A DNA stretch of 43,483 nucleotides from Phycisphaerae bacterium (GTDB lineage Bacteria; Planctomycetota; Phycisphaerae; UBA1845). Positions 26,193 to 35,548 of the stretch are shown in pieces (the stretch's first letter is position 1; every line of letters begins with the position of its first letter). The stretch is from assembly GCA_029260135.1 (NCBI GenBank), contig JAJDDV010000174.1, positions 1-43,483 on the forward strand, written 5' to 3'. The position numbers and the translations under genes are program-made. The notes under the pieces are model-generated. The model had not been told where the DNA came from. It did not search any database and worked only from the letters and a program-made list of their open reading frames with translations.

Positions 26193-26793
26193 CGTCAGTG
26201 CCCCACCTACCGGTTCTTCACTCGTCGTGCGATTGCCCGTTGCACGGCTCAAGGCGCTGACCCGCGCGGCCTTGTGGGGCATTGCCTTTCTCATCCTCGG
26301 CGCCGGCGCCTACCTGATCTATGGCGGTCTGAGTTTTCGCCCAACCGCCGTCTCCAACCGCATCGTCGATTACAGCATCGCCGTCGTCGCCGCACCCATC
26401 GTCGTCGCTGCGGCGCTCTGCGCATTGCGATCGCTCCGGTGGGCGCTTCTGTGGGCCTGGCCCGGTCAAACTGAGATCCGCGCCGCCCCCGATTCGCTCG
26501 ACCTCAGACTAGGATCGTTCGGATGCTGGCGATTTGACGTCGCACGACTCGAAGTACGGTACCCCTTCGAGCTCCCCGAGGACGGCGACTTCGAGGCCTT
26601 TCTTCCGGAGGCGGAGCAGCGTGAATCGCTCATCCCTCGTCTTCTGCACCCCGAATCACCTGAACCGATCGGCCGAACGATCCTGCGATTCGTAGCCGGC
26701 ACGGAACCTGAGGTCGCCGGTACCCTTCGCGCCGCCGTCGACCAATGGCGCGCGGCGCACGATCAACAGCGAGCGACCCAGCGCACGGAGTAG
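26185..26793 (+). CDS. Two-helix membrane protein of unknown function
   Basis: 202 residues from ATG 26185, which overlaps the preceding gene by eight bases. Two hydrophobic segments (about 28-48 and 63-88) are followed by a soluble C-terminal domain of about 110 residues containing DLRLGSFGCWRFDVARLEV and a Glu-rich loop. The form suggests a PH-like or DUF-type cytoplasmic beta domain attached to a membrane hairpin, but I do not recognise the family. Its tight coupling with the DUF58 and vWA genes suggests that it is a component of that membrane complex. TTG 26797 of the next gene follows three bases after its stop. Confidence 0.65.
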   Translation: MSSVSAPPTGSSLVVRLPVARLKALTRAALWGIAFLILGAGAYLIYGGLSFRPTAVSNRIVDYSIAVVAAPIVVAAALCALRSLRWALLWAWPGQTEIRAAPDSLDLRLGSFGCWRFDVARLEVRYPFELPEDGDFEAFLPEAEQRESLIPRLLHPESPEPIGRTILRFVAGTEPEVAGTLRAAVDQWRAAHDQQRATQRTE

Positions 26794-26796
26794 TGG

Positions 26797-27795
26797 TTGA
26801 GACCCCTGAAGACAGCCCTCATCGGACTGACGGAAACCGGACAGGACTTCCTCGAAGCCATCCGCGCCGACAACAACTTGGAACTCGTCGCGATGGCCGA
26901 TCGAGACCCCGCCACACTGCGCCCCTACGCCGAGACCGGGTCACCACGTCTCTTTGAGGACTATCGCCTGCTCATCATCGAGACCGCGAGAACCGGGCTT
27001 GACGCCCTCTTCATCGCGAGTGAACCGTTCCAGTCGCTCGAATTCGTCGAACTCGCCGCCGCACACGAAATCGCCGTGTTTCACAAAGCCCCCCCCGCCC
27101 GAAACGTCCGCGAGACGAGACGAATCCTCGATCGCTTTGCCGACCGCACCGCCTCGCTCGTCATCGCTCGACCCTGGGCGTTCGAACCGGCGTTCGAACC
27201 CCTGGCGGACCTGACCGAAATCGCCGATCGGATCCACCTCGCCGAAGCCTACGTCCAAACCACCGCACAGCCTCTGGGCTGGCGAGCCGACGCCGCCAAG
27301 GCCGGTGGCGGCGTACTCCTCAACGGCGCCTACGACGCCGTCGATCTCATGATCGATCGCCTTGGGCTCCCCGAAGCCGTTTATGCTCAAAACGGATGGC
27401 GAGGCCTGGGAGCGAGCCCACCCAACTACGACACCGAAGATGTCGCCCAGGTGACACTTCAGTTCAGCAAACGCCGAATCGCCACGATCACCGCCGTCCG
27501 AGGCGCCCCCCAGGCGTCATGGCAAGTGCGATTCTGTGGAAGCCGTGCCACCGTCACGGTCACGAACGAGGCGATCGGTGTGGCGCCGGCCCAGGGAAAC
27601 GAGTTGCGCCGCTCTTCCACCACCTACGAGAACCGTTTTGAGCCGGCCATTCATGCCTTTGCAGAAACGCTCCTCGCCGGCGAACCCAAATCGCGATCGA
27701 CCCTGCAGGACCATCTGCCCACCATCGCCGTCATCGAAGCCGCCTACCTATCCGCTAGAACGGGAGCCGTGGAATCGCCGCACGGACTTCTATAG
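26797..27795 (+). CDS. Gfo/Idh/MocA-family oxidoreductase
   Basis: 332 residues from TTG 26797 (no ATG or GTG is available at the domain boundary). An N-terminal Rossmann fold starts KTALIGLTETGQDFLEAI, and ALFIASEPFQSLEFVELAA and VFHKAPPARNVRETRRI correspond to the NAD-binding strand and the EKP-like motif. Lys is retained, but Glu-Lys-Pro is changed to His-Lys-Ala-Pro-Pro. The second domain has GGGVLLNGAYDAVDLMIDRL, where family members usually carry a D-x-G-x-H-x-x-D stretch; the His is not seen. It is likely an NAD(P)-dependent sugar or polyol dehydrogenase, or a non-catalytic member. Membership of a vWA operon is unexpected for this family. It is the last plus-strand gene before a convergent operon. 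Confidence 0.8.
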   Translation: MRPLKTALIGLTETGQDFLEAIRADNNLELVAMADRDPATLRPYAETGSPRLFEDYRLLIIETARTGLDALFIASEPFQSLEFVELAAAHEIAVFHKAPPARNVRETRRILDRFADRTASLVIARPWAFEPAFEPLADLTEIADRIHLAEAYVQTTAQPLGWRADAAKAGGGVLLNGAYDAVDLMIDRLGLPEAVYAQNGWRGLGASPPNYDTEDVAQVTLQFSKRRIATITAVRGAPQASWQVRFCGSRATVTVTNEAIGVAPAQGNELRRSSTTYENRFEPAIHAFAETLLAGEPKSRSTLQDHLPTIAVIEAAYLSARTGAVESPHGLL

Positions 27796-27828
27796 GAACC
27801 TGTTGAAGGGCCCAATCTCACTGTTGAA

Positions 27829-27844
27829 CCGACTCTCCAGTCGG
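27829..27844. other. Perfect 6-bp stem-loop in the convergent gap
   Basis: CCGACT (27829-27834) and AGTCGG (27839-27844) flank a four-base loop, 34 bases beyond the stop of the oxidoreductase gene. No T-run follows on either strand, so it is at best a weak terminator. Confidence 0.35.
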
Positions 27845-27910
27845 GCATCTCAGGCGCCCGGTGCGGGTCGACACCATGGTAAGCCTGCCCCCAAAATCTT
27901 CTGAAAGGCC

Positions 27911-27954
27911 GATCGGGAAAGGAGCGATCGGGAAAGGAGCGATCGAAAAAGAAC
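27911..27954. repeat. 15-bp tandem repeat, two exact copies and one degenerate
   Basis: GATCGGGAAAGGAGC occurs at 27911-27925 and 27926-27940, followed by GATCGAAAAAGAAC at 27941-27954. It lies between two convergent genes. No function can be assigned; slippage is the simplest origin. Confidence 0.8.
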
Positions 27955-27965
27955 GGTAACGCCGA

Positions 27966-29807
27966 TTATTGAGGGGCGACCAGATTGTCCGCCGTCAAAT
28001 CATCACTGCGGGACGCCGCCCCGCCCGTGTTGAACCGCGTGATACGCACACCGGGATCGACAAGAAAGAGCAGAACGAACTGATCCGTCGGCTCGAGTTC
28101 CTTCTCTTTGATGCGATTGAATTTGCCCAGCCCGCCGATCGATCCGACCGGTTCACTGAAGTACTGCACCTCGAACATATCCTGACCGTTCACCTTCGCA
28201 AGGGCGTACTTCCCCGTCACAACATAGCGATTCCCGCGATCGTCTTGAACCGTATAGTTCTGCACGGTGGCGGCCGCAAAATTCAACGCACGACCCAAAC
28301 CACTTCGAGCCTGTATGCGATCCACGTTTAGCTGCAGCAGACGCTTGTCCGGAGGAACGAAGAACTTGCTGATCTCCGCATCGCTACCGCCCTCCTGTTC
28401 GCTCGTCGTCGCAACGAGGTGCCCGCTACGTAAGCGACCCCGTGCCACATCCGCACCGATTCGTTGGTACGCCCGAAGCGTCAGGGGAAGCTCGTCACCG
28501 AATCGCGATAGAACCTGGCTCACCACCACGGGACGCGTGCGACCGCCACTGCGGCGACCGCGCGCACTCCGACCTCGACGCACGGGTGCCGTACGGCCCG
28601 AGGTCTCCGCCGCGGGCGGAGCGGATGCCTCTGGCGCTTCCGCCGTCCGCACTGAGGGTGCTCTCCCGGACGCGGGAGCACTGGGTGTCGCCGTCGTCGC
28701 CGAACGGCTTGCCGGCTTGTCGGAGAGTGAGAGCGTCGCCCGGGCCTCGCGTTTGTATTCGATGAACGAGGGGCGAAACCCCTTCGGAAGATCAAACACG
28801 ACCTCCACTTCATCTCCACCGGCGCGCGGAGAATAGACCTTGTCCACCTGCGATACGAAACGGCCACCTTCCTTGATGGATCGAATATGACGGTTGATCC
28901 CATCCGGCGACGTCGCTTCCTGGAGGGCCATCGGATGATACTGCTCCAAGACCTCCTCACCGCGATGCCCCACCAGACGAAACTGACGCAGTGAAAAGAA
29001 ATGGGAGTTGTTCTTGTCCCGCGCCGCGCGCGTCAACCGTACGCGAACCATCTGAAACTCACGACCGCCCATCGGCTGTTCCGGTTCGTAGTTGGGCGGC
29101 GTGTTGTTTCGTGCATCCCCCGGCATCATTTTGTACACAAACGGAACAAGTTCCGTGTGCTCGACCCGGATTGATCCCGGCGGTGCATACCGCGATACCG
29201 TCGAAGGCACCGCGCCCACCCACCCGATCGCCTCCACCAGATCGGGATGATCTTCGTGCATCGCACCCTGACCGCTGAAGACACCGTCCGAGAGCACCGA
29301 ACCCAGCGCAACCGCGAAACGATCAGGTTTGAGCAGCAGATTGCGCTCGGTCGCCTCATCGGCCCCAACCGTCGCGCCGGGATCGTCCGGATCCGGAACG
29401 CTAACGCGAGCAAAGCCCAAAACCTTCCCGTTCGGAAACGGGAGCATTTGAAGGGACAACGCCACAATGCCTACTGTCGTCAGCGCAGTGACGAACCCGC
29501 ATAGCCCTCCACCGATCCGGTCCACTAACAGTGGAAGCAAACCCGAGCGCTTGACCAGGCGCCCGAACAGAAGCTGCAGCAACAAAACGGGAATGCCGAA
29601 GATGACAGCCAGCGATATCGCCAGTGAATAGTCCGGCTTGAAAAACGGCGCCACCCAGTGGATCGCTACCCATTCATGCGTCCCCACCGCCGCCGCCGCA
29701 CAACAAACCGTCAGCACAGCCATAACCAGCGCGCTGAAAAACCCCTGCGACGCCTGCCGAATCGCAATGGCCGCCAGGAGACCAATCATGATGAGTGAAA
29801 ACACCAT
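27966..29807 (-). CDS. CvpA-family membrane protein with large C-terminal extension
   Basis: 613 residues from ATG 29807, chosen over GTG 29846 because a GGAG SD lies seven bases upstream and the earlier start would overlap the preceding gene by 25 bases. The N-terminal domain (about 1-150) has four hydrophobic segments beginning MVFSLIMIGLLAAIAIRQAS and GFFSALVMAVLTVCCAAAAV, matching CvpA, a family named for colicin V production and linked to envelope homeostasis. The rest is an extracytoplasmic-looking region with an Ala/Ser/Pro/Arg-rich linker (about 380-440; SARGRRSGGR) and no domain I recognise. It follows the GspE-like gene by 14 bases and is last in the operon, so the two probably act at the same membrane site. 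Confidence 0.7.
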   Translation of the reverse strand: MVFSLIMIGLLAAIAIRQASQGFFSALVMAVLTVCCAAAAVGTHEWVAIHWVAPFFKPDYSLAISLAVIFGIPVLLLQLLFGRLVKRSGLLPLLVDRIGGGLCGFVTALTTVGIVALSLQMLPFPNGKVLGFARVSVPDPDDPGATVGADEATERNLLLKPDRFAVALGSVLSDGVFSGQGAMHEDHPDLVEAIGWVGAVPSTVSRYAPPGSIRVEHTELVPFVYKMMPGDARNNTPPNYEPEQPMGGREFQMVRVRLTRAARDKNNSHFFSLRQFRLVGHRGEEVLEQYHPMALQEATSPDGINRHIRSIKEGGRFVSQVDKVYSPRAGGDEVEVVFDLPKGFRPSFIEYKREARATLSLSDKPASRSATTATPSAPASGRAPSVRTAEAPEASAPPAAETSGRTAPVRRGRSARGRRSGGRTRPVVVSQVLSRFGDELPLTLRAYQRIGADVARGRLRSGHLVATTSEQEGGSDAEISKFFVPPDKRLLQLNVDRIQARSGLGRALNFAAATVQNYTVQDDRGNRYVVTGKYALAKVNGQDMFEVQYFSEPVGSIGGLGKFNRIKEKELEPTDQFVLLFLVDPGVRITRFNTGGAASRSDDLTADNLVAPQ

Positions 29808-29821
29808 CGAACCGCTCCGCC

Positions 29822-31501
29822 CTACACGTCGCTGACCTTCAGGCACCGCAGGACTTCATTCATACTCGTCGTACCGTCGATCACCTTCAAGAGCCCTTCT
29901 TCCTGAAGGTAGTACATCCTGTTCTTTCGACACTGCGATTTGATCCGGCTGACCGACGCACCTTCCTCGATCAACTTGGAAACCGCTTCGTCGACCACGA
30001 GCAACTCGAAGATCCCCGTGCGACCCACGTACCCCGTGCCCCGACACGTCATACACACGATTTCCTTGCCCAACCGCGATTTCCTCAGTTCCGTCGGCGG
30101 CCGGTAGAAATTCTCGATCTTGTCCGCCGGCAAGTTCAGCTTTTTCAACGTCGTCGCATCCGGTTGAAACGCCTCGCGGCACTCCGTGCAGAGGACCCGA
30201 ACCAGACGCTGCGCCAACACGCCCAACAACGCCTTTCCGGCAAGCTGAGGATGTCGAACATAGGCGATATACTTGCTCAACGCCTCGAACGAATCACTCG
30301 CCTCGATCCCCATGTAGACCTTGCGATTCTCCGCCGCAGCACGCGTCGCGATCTGAGCCGTCTCTTTGTCCTCGCACGCATCGACCATAACGATGTCCGG
30401 CTCGCGACGCAGCACCGTCTGCAGCATCCTCGCGTAATTGACGTCGTTGCTGTTTCCCTCGAATCGAATCTGCGTAACGTTATCGACCTCCGCCAGCGGA
30501 ACACGCTCCAGCGCGTGAATGTTGTTCATATACGCGTCGTGGGTCCGCAAGATCGCATACTGCGTCGTCGTACGACCCTGTTGCGGCGGCGAAGCAAGAA
30601 GAAGCAACCCGTGCTGCTTCCCCAGAAGAGCCTTCATCGCGCTCATACGCTGACCGGCGACGCCCAGCTCCTGCAAACGCATCACCTTCGACGCCGCCTG
30701 AATCCTCAAACGAAGCCTTTCACCCGCCGTCGTACCCGACGTCCGTACCTCCGCCTTGCCCGGAGGCCCCTCATCGCTGAGGAGCGACGCCTCGATCTTC
30801 CCCGTTTGAGGACGGCGTATCTCCTCCACGTTCAATCCGGCCAGCTGCTTGAGATACCGGATCAATCGTTCGCCTTTTTCGACCGGGATTCCGTCGGGAC
30901 GTTCGGAAGCGACACCGTCGATGCGGTACACCAGTCGGTAAGATTCTTTGCCCGCGGTCAGATCCACGTCCGACGCCCGGTGAAACAGCAGGTCGAACAG
31001 AAAGTCCTGGAGTGCCTGATAGGCCAAAGCCTCGCCCGAATCGTCCGGAAGCTCGACGTGAGCACCGCTATGATCCAGGATCTGCACGCGCTGACCCTTG
31101 TCCTTGGGACGACGGCGCCCCACACCGCCCCGCACGACACGTTTCAGGTGCCCCGGAGTGAGAATCCGCGACCCCGGTACGACCCGTCCGTTGCGGTGAA
31201 CAACATATCCGACCATCGAGCCACCGGCCAGAAGGAGCCAGAACACCACACCAACCACGAAAAGGCTGTCCCGCCAGAACGGAACCACCAAGAGAACGAA
31301 CGTCGCAACCGCCCCACCCGATATCACGATAAGGTTCCACTGCTGCCGATTTGCCTTGACAACGTCCGTATCGCGATCCACCCACTGGGTAGCCGCCGTC
31401 CACGCCAAGAGCAAAACCACAACCACCCCGATTTTGATCGGGTCGACGTAGAGGCCTGGTTCGAGGGCCCCGATAAGGAGTGAAAATCCGTTTGCGTGCA
31501 T
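29822..31501 (-). CDS. Membrane-anchored GspE/PilB-like protein with altered Walker A
   Basis: 559 residues. Three membrane segments (about 22-40, 57-76 and 80-101) precede a type II secretion/type IV pilus ATPase-like core. The core has FDLLFHRASDVDL (about 168), SPPQQGRTTTQ at the Walker A position (about 302-312), EPDIVMVDACEDKETAQIA at the Walker B position (about 366-384) and the zinc pair CTEC/CMTC (about 437 and 482). The C-terminus GRTGIFELLVVDEAV is typical of the family. Classical members have GPTGSGKTTT, but here Lys is Arg (codon CGT) and the preceding Gly-rich loop is PPQQG. Ordinary GspE proteins are cytosolic and rely on partners for membrane contact; this one carries its own anchor. 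No pilin, GspF or secretin gene is nearby. ATP use is uncertain. Confidence 0.85.
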   Translation of the reverse strand: MHANGFSLLIGALEPGLYVDPIKIGVVVVLLLAWTAATQWVDRDTDVVKANRQQWNLIVISGGAVATFVLLVVPFWRDSLFVVGVVFWLLLAGGSMVGYVVHRNGRVVPGSRILTPGHLKRVVRGGVGRRRPKDKGQRVQILDHSGAHVELPDDSGEALAYQALQDFLFDLLFHRASDVDLTAGKESYRLVYRIDGVASERPDGIPVEKGERLIRYLKQLAGLNVEEIRRPQTGKIEASLLSDEGPPGKAEVRTSGTTAGERLRLRIQAASKVMRLQELGVAGQRMSAMKALLGKQHGLLLLASPPQQGRTTTQYAILRTHDAYMNNIHALERVPLAEVDNVTQIRFEGNSNDVNYARMLQTVLRREPDIVMVDACEDKETAQIATRAAAENRKVYMGIEASDSFEALSKYIAYVRHPQLAGKALLGVLAQRLVRVLCTECREAFQPDATTLKKLNLPADKIENFYRPPTELRKSRLGKEIVCMTCRGTGYVGRTGIFELLVVDEAVSKLIEEGASVSRIKSQCRKNRMYYLQEEGLLKVIDGTTSMNEVLRCLKVSDV

Positions 31502-31563
31502 ATCTTCGTTCCGGCCATTCTAGGCGGACTTTTCAGGGCTGCAAGGTCGAAAACAAAGCCCAC

Positions 31564-32330
31564 TCAGACCAGATTGCGTCCCCCGTCGATCGCGATGATC
31601 TGACCCGTCATATACGCCCCCGACTCCACCAGGAACCGTACCAAGCCGGCCACTTCCTCAGGCGTCCCAGCCCGACCCTGAGGAACCAATCCCAACAAGG
31701 CCGAACGCTGATCCTCGCTGTAGTCCTCAGGAAACACGGCGATCCCCGGCGCCACGCCGTTGACCAGAACCTCCGGGGCCAGGGCTCTCGCCATCGCCTT
31801 CGTCGCCGCCGTCAACGCCGCCTTGGACACACCGTACGCCATCGCCAAGGGAGACGGACGATCCGCCGCTATGTCCCCCAGGTTCACAACTCGCCCCCTG
31901 CCCCGGGCTCGAAGATGTTCCGCCGCGTACCGGCAAAGACCCACCGGCGCTAGAAGATTCGTCCGCATCATCCGCTCCCACGGCTCCACATCGAAGTCCG
32001 CGAGTGTGTCGCCACGCGCCTCGCGGAACGCCGACGCGTTGTTAACGAGAATGTCCAGGCCGCCAAGCGCCTCCACGACCTCATCGACGATCCGCCGCCA
32101 ACAGGAAGGATCGTTCAAATCACCGACGACCGACACCGCGCGCCGACCCGCGCGCCGCAGCTCCTCGGCCAGAAGCTCCGCCTCTGCGACGGAACGGTGA
32201 CAATGGATCGCCACGTCACATCCCGCGCTCCCCAGCGCCTTCACGATCGCACGCCCGACGCGCTTCGCCCCCCCGGTCACCAGGGCAACACGGCCATCAA
32301 GCGTCGGTTGTGGCGCGTCCGTACCCGACA

Positions 32331-32331
<1 letters not shown>
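31564..32331 (-). CDS. Short-chain dehydrogenase, pteridine-reductase-like
   Basis: 255 residues from ATG 32331, which shares one base with the previous stop (TGATG). A start 36 bases upstream is rejected because it would lie inside that gene. The cofactor loop is VTGGAKRVGRAI, with Arg in the position expected for NADP(H), and NNAS is at residues 97-100. The usual catalytic Ser is Asp153 (NLGDIAADRP), followed by Tyr166 and Lys170 (YGVSK). Asp-Tyr-Lys is the triad of PTR1 pteridine reductases and FolM dihydromonapterin reductase, which supports a pterin substrate over 3-oxoacyl-ACP. A general SDR role remains possible. It is cytoplasmic, in an operon with membrane proteins. Confidence 0.8.
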
Positions 32332-33795
<1,464 letters not shown>

Positions 33796-33804
33796 CGACT
33801 TGCA

Positions 33805-34359
33805 CTATCGATTACCCTCAACCGGCGTCGGAAGCTTCGAACGAAGGGCCAACAGACGCCGCCTGGAGAACTGCTCCGGCGCGTCGCGGAATCGAATCGA
33901 AGAGGTCTCGCAGAAGAACGCCTCGCCGGCGGGCAGATCGTTGTCCGGATCGTCAAAGAACTTCAACGCTTCGCCCAGACACTGCGACGCTTCGATCTTC
34001 AAATCCCGACCCTGCGCTGCGCTCGGCGCCGCCTCAGCCGAGGCGAGAATGACATGATACAGTGTGATCCACTGGCCGACGTCGAGAAGGCGCGAAGGCC
34101 GCTCCGTTGGATTGACGCCACCGAGCGAACGACCCTTCGCCGCTTCGGCCGATGACGCTAGCGAAAACCTCAGCGCCTTCGCAAGCCCGCAAGACACACA
34201 CTTCGCCTCGATGGATACCGTCGCGACCTCCGCCTCATCCGCCGACGACACCTCTTCGCTAGTGAGCGGCCCGCCCCCGCACGCACGGCACGGCGTCGCC
34301 ATCAGATACAAATAGACCTCAGCCAGGCTCTGCGCCGGCAACGCATCGGTGGCCATCAT
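33805..34359 (-). CDS. Zinc-ribbon protein of unknown function
   Basis: 184 residues from ATG 34359 (a second ATG follows at once). The open frame continues to 34503, but that part overlaps the upstream gene and is Arg-rich, so I reject it. Near the N-terminus TPCRACGGG and AKCVSCG give a CxxC...CxxC ribbon with about 28 residues between the pairs. The rest is acidic and helical (SLAEVYLYL; EALKFFDDPDNDLP) without a signal or membrane segment. I do not recognise the family. It sits between a lipoprotein gene (58 bases upstream) and the DnaJ-like gene and is probably co-transcribed with the lipoprotein. Confidence 0.65.
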   Translation of the reverse strand: MMATDALPAQSLAEVYLYLMATPCRACGGGPLTSEEVSSADEAEVATVSIEAKCVSCGLAKALRFSLASSAEAAKGRSLGGVNPTERPSRLLDVGQWITLYHVILASAEAAPSAAQGRDLKIEASQCLGEALKFFDDPDNDLPAGEAFFCETSSIRFRDAPEQFSRRRLLALRSKLPTPVEGNR

Positions 34360-34417
34360 TCGATACCTGACACCGTGCAAATCCGGCACGGCAAACCAAG
34401 AGAAAAGTGTGGGAATC

Positions 34418-35242
34418 CTAGTCGCCGGCGACCTCTTCGTCGCCCGCCGCAGCCTGTGCGGCAGCGGCCTGAGCAGCGGTGTCCAGCTTCTGAAGGATGT
34501 CATCCGGCGAAGAGCCCCCGCCCTTCAAATCGTCCAACCAACCTCGGAACGTCGTCATAATGCGCTCCGAACCCGCGTTGACCGCTGCGAGTTCGTCCGC
34601 GTCTACGATCTCGAAGTACCACTCATCATCCATAACAATGACATCAAGCTTTGACGCGAGCGATCCGACGGGAAACGCCACAGACACCTGTTCATCGCTC
34701 ACGACGGTAATGCTCGTTGCGACCAACTCACGTCGTACGCTAGCCTCGAGCGCTTTCAGCGCCTCGTCGGCTCGCTGAGCCTCATCCGGCTTGCGCGTCT
34801 GAAGCTCGCGCCGAAGCTCACCACAAACCGCCGCAAACCGCGGCATCGACTCCAGCGCGGGGCGGATCGCATCGCGCTGCCCATCCACATAGTAGTCCAG
34901 CAGATCGTCAACCGTCGCCTCGGAATCCGCGACGACCTCGTTGTATCCCGCCAGAAGCTCCCGAATCTCAGCCTCCACCCCGGACCCATCAACCGCCGCG
35001 CCGGCGGCGACATCCGCCACCGGCTCCAAATCCTCAACCGCACGGAAGTCGACCCACTCCGCACGATCGTTGCCGAGATCGCCCTTGTAGAACACCGACC
35101 CGGTCGGAAGAAGCACCGCATCCTCGTCGCCCAGATCGTAGGCATACGACTCCGGCACTTCAGCCTCGCGACAACCAACAACACCCAAGACCGCCGGCAA
35201 GGCAAGGCTACACAGCAACACCATACGACACGGTCGAATCAT
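34418..35242 (-). CDS. Putative lipoprotein, first gene of the DnaJ/GspE-like operon
   Basis: 274 residues from ATG 35242, which has a GGAGG SD eight bases upstream; an in-frame ATG at 35266 lies before that SD and is rejected. The signal MIRPCRMVLLCSLALPAVLG ends in GVVGC, a lipobox with the modified Cys at about 24. The mature protein is acidic and helical (residues 80-190; VEAEIRELLAGYNEVVADSE) and ends in an Ala/Gln-rich helix (AAQAAAAQAAAGDEE). I do not recognise the family. It heads the minus-strand run that continues through the DnaJ, SDR, GspE-like and CvpA-like genes, and a possible promoter lies about 85 bases upstream. Confidence 0.72.
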   Translation of the reverse strand: MIRPCRMVLLCSLALPAVLGVVGCREAEVPESYAYDLGDEDAVLLPTGSVFYKGDLGNDRAEWVDFRAVEDLEPVADVAAGAAVDGSGVEAEIRELLAGYNEVVADSEATVDDLLDYYVDGQRDAIRPALESMPRFAAVCGELRRELQTRKPDEAQRADEALKALEASVRRELVATSITVVSDEQVSVAFPVGSLASKLDVIVMDDEWYFEIVDADELAAVNAGSERIMTTFRGWLDDLKGGGSSPDDILQKLDTAAQAAAAQAAAGDEEVAGD

Positions 35243-35548
35243 CAAGCATACCTCCAGCAATCGCACTCACGAAAACCGCCGAGCATCACGGCATCCGTCG
35301 CACCGCGTGAAGCCGCAATACCACCCACCATAGTCTCTAGCCTGTAACGATCAAGTGTAGCGTGAAAAGTGGCTTGTTTCTCGCGTACAGAGTCGTTCAA
35401 GACGCTAGACTTGAATGAGCGTGTTCCGGCCGACCCGGCGCCAACGATCAACTCCCGGCGACGATTCGACCCGAATCATCGCCTCATCCACACGAAAAGA
35501 CGCCGCAAACGACAGGTCGCCCGCAAACACAAGGTCGCATGCGCCCCC
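35243..35548. other. 306-base intergenic region with promoter and inverted repeat
   Basis: This region separates the lipoprotein start from the end of the alcohol dehydrogenase gene, both on the minus strand. It contains the GGAGG SD (35251-35255), the predicted promoter (35327-35354) and a 6-bp inverted repeat TTCAAG/CTTGAA (35396-35401 and 35410-35415). I see no gene in it. Confidence 0.6.
35327..35354 (-). promoter_or_regulatory. Predicted promoter for the lipoprotein-to-CvpA operon
   Basis: On the minus strand TTGATC (35349-35354) and TATGGT (35327-35332) are 16 bases apart; each matches four of six consensus bases. A TTCAAG/CTTGAA inverted repeat lies 41 bases further upstream. Confidence 0.38.

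Noticed and set aside
25047..26294. A 415-codon minus-strand open frame opposite the second vWA gene
   Set aside because: It is an antisense reading of the vWA protein and spans into the next plus-strand gene; there is no supporting motif.
29795..31483. A 562-codon plus-strand open frame opposite the GspE-like gene
   Set aside because: Composition is dominated by Arg, His, Leu and Thr with no recognisable family; the minus-strand frame carries secretion-ATPase motifs and zinc Cys pairs.
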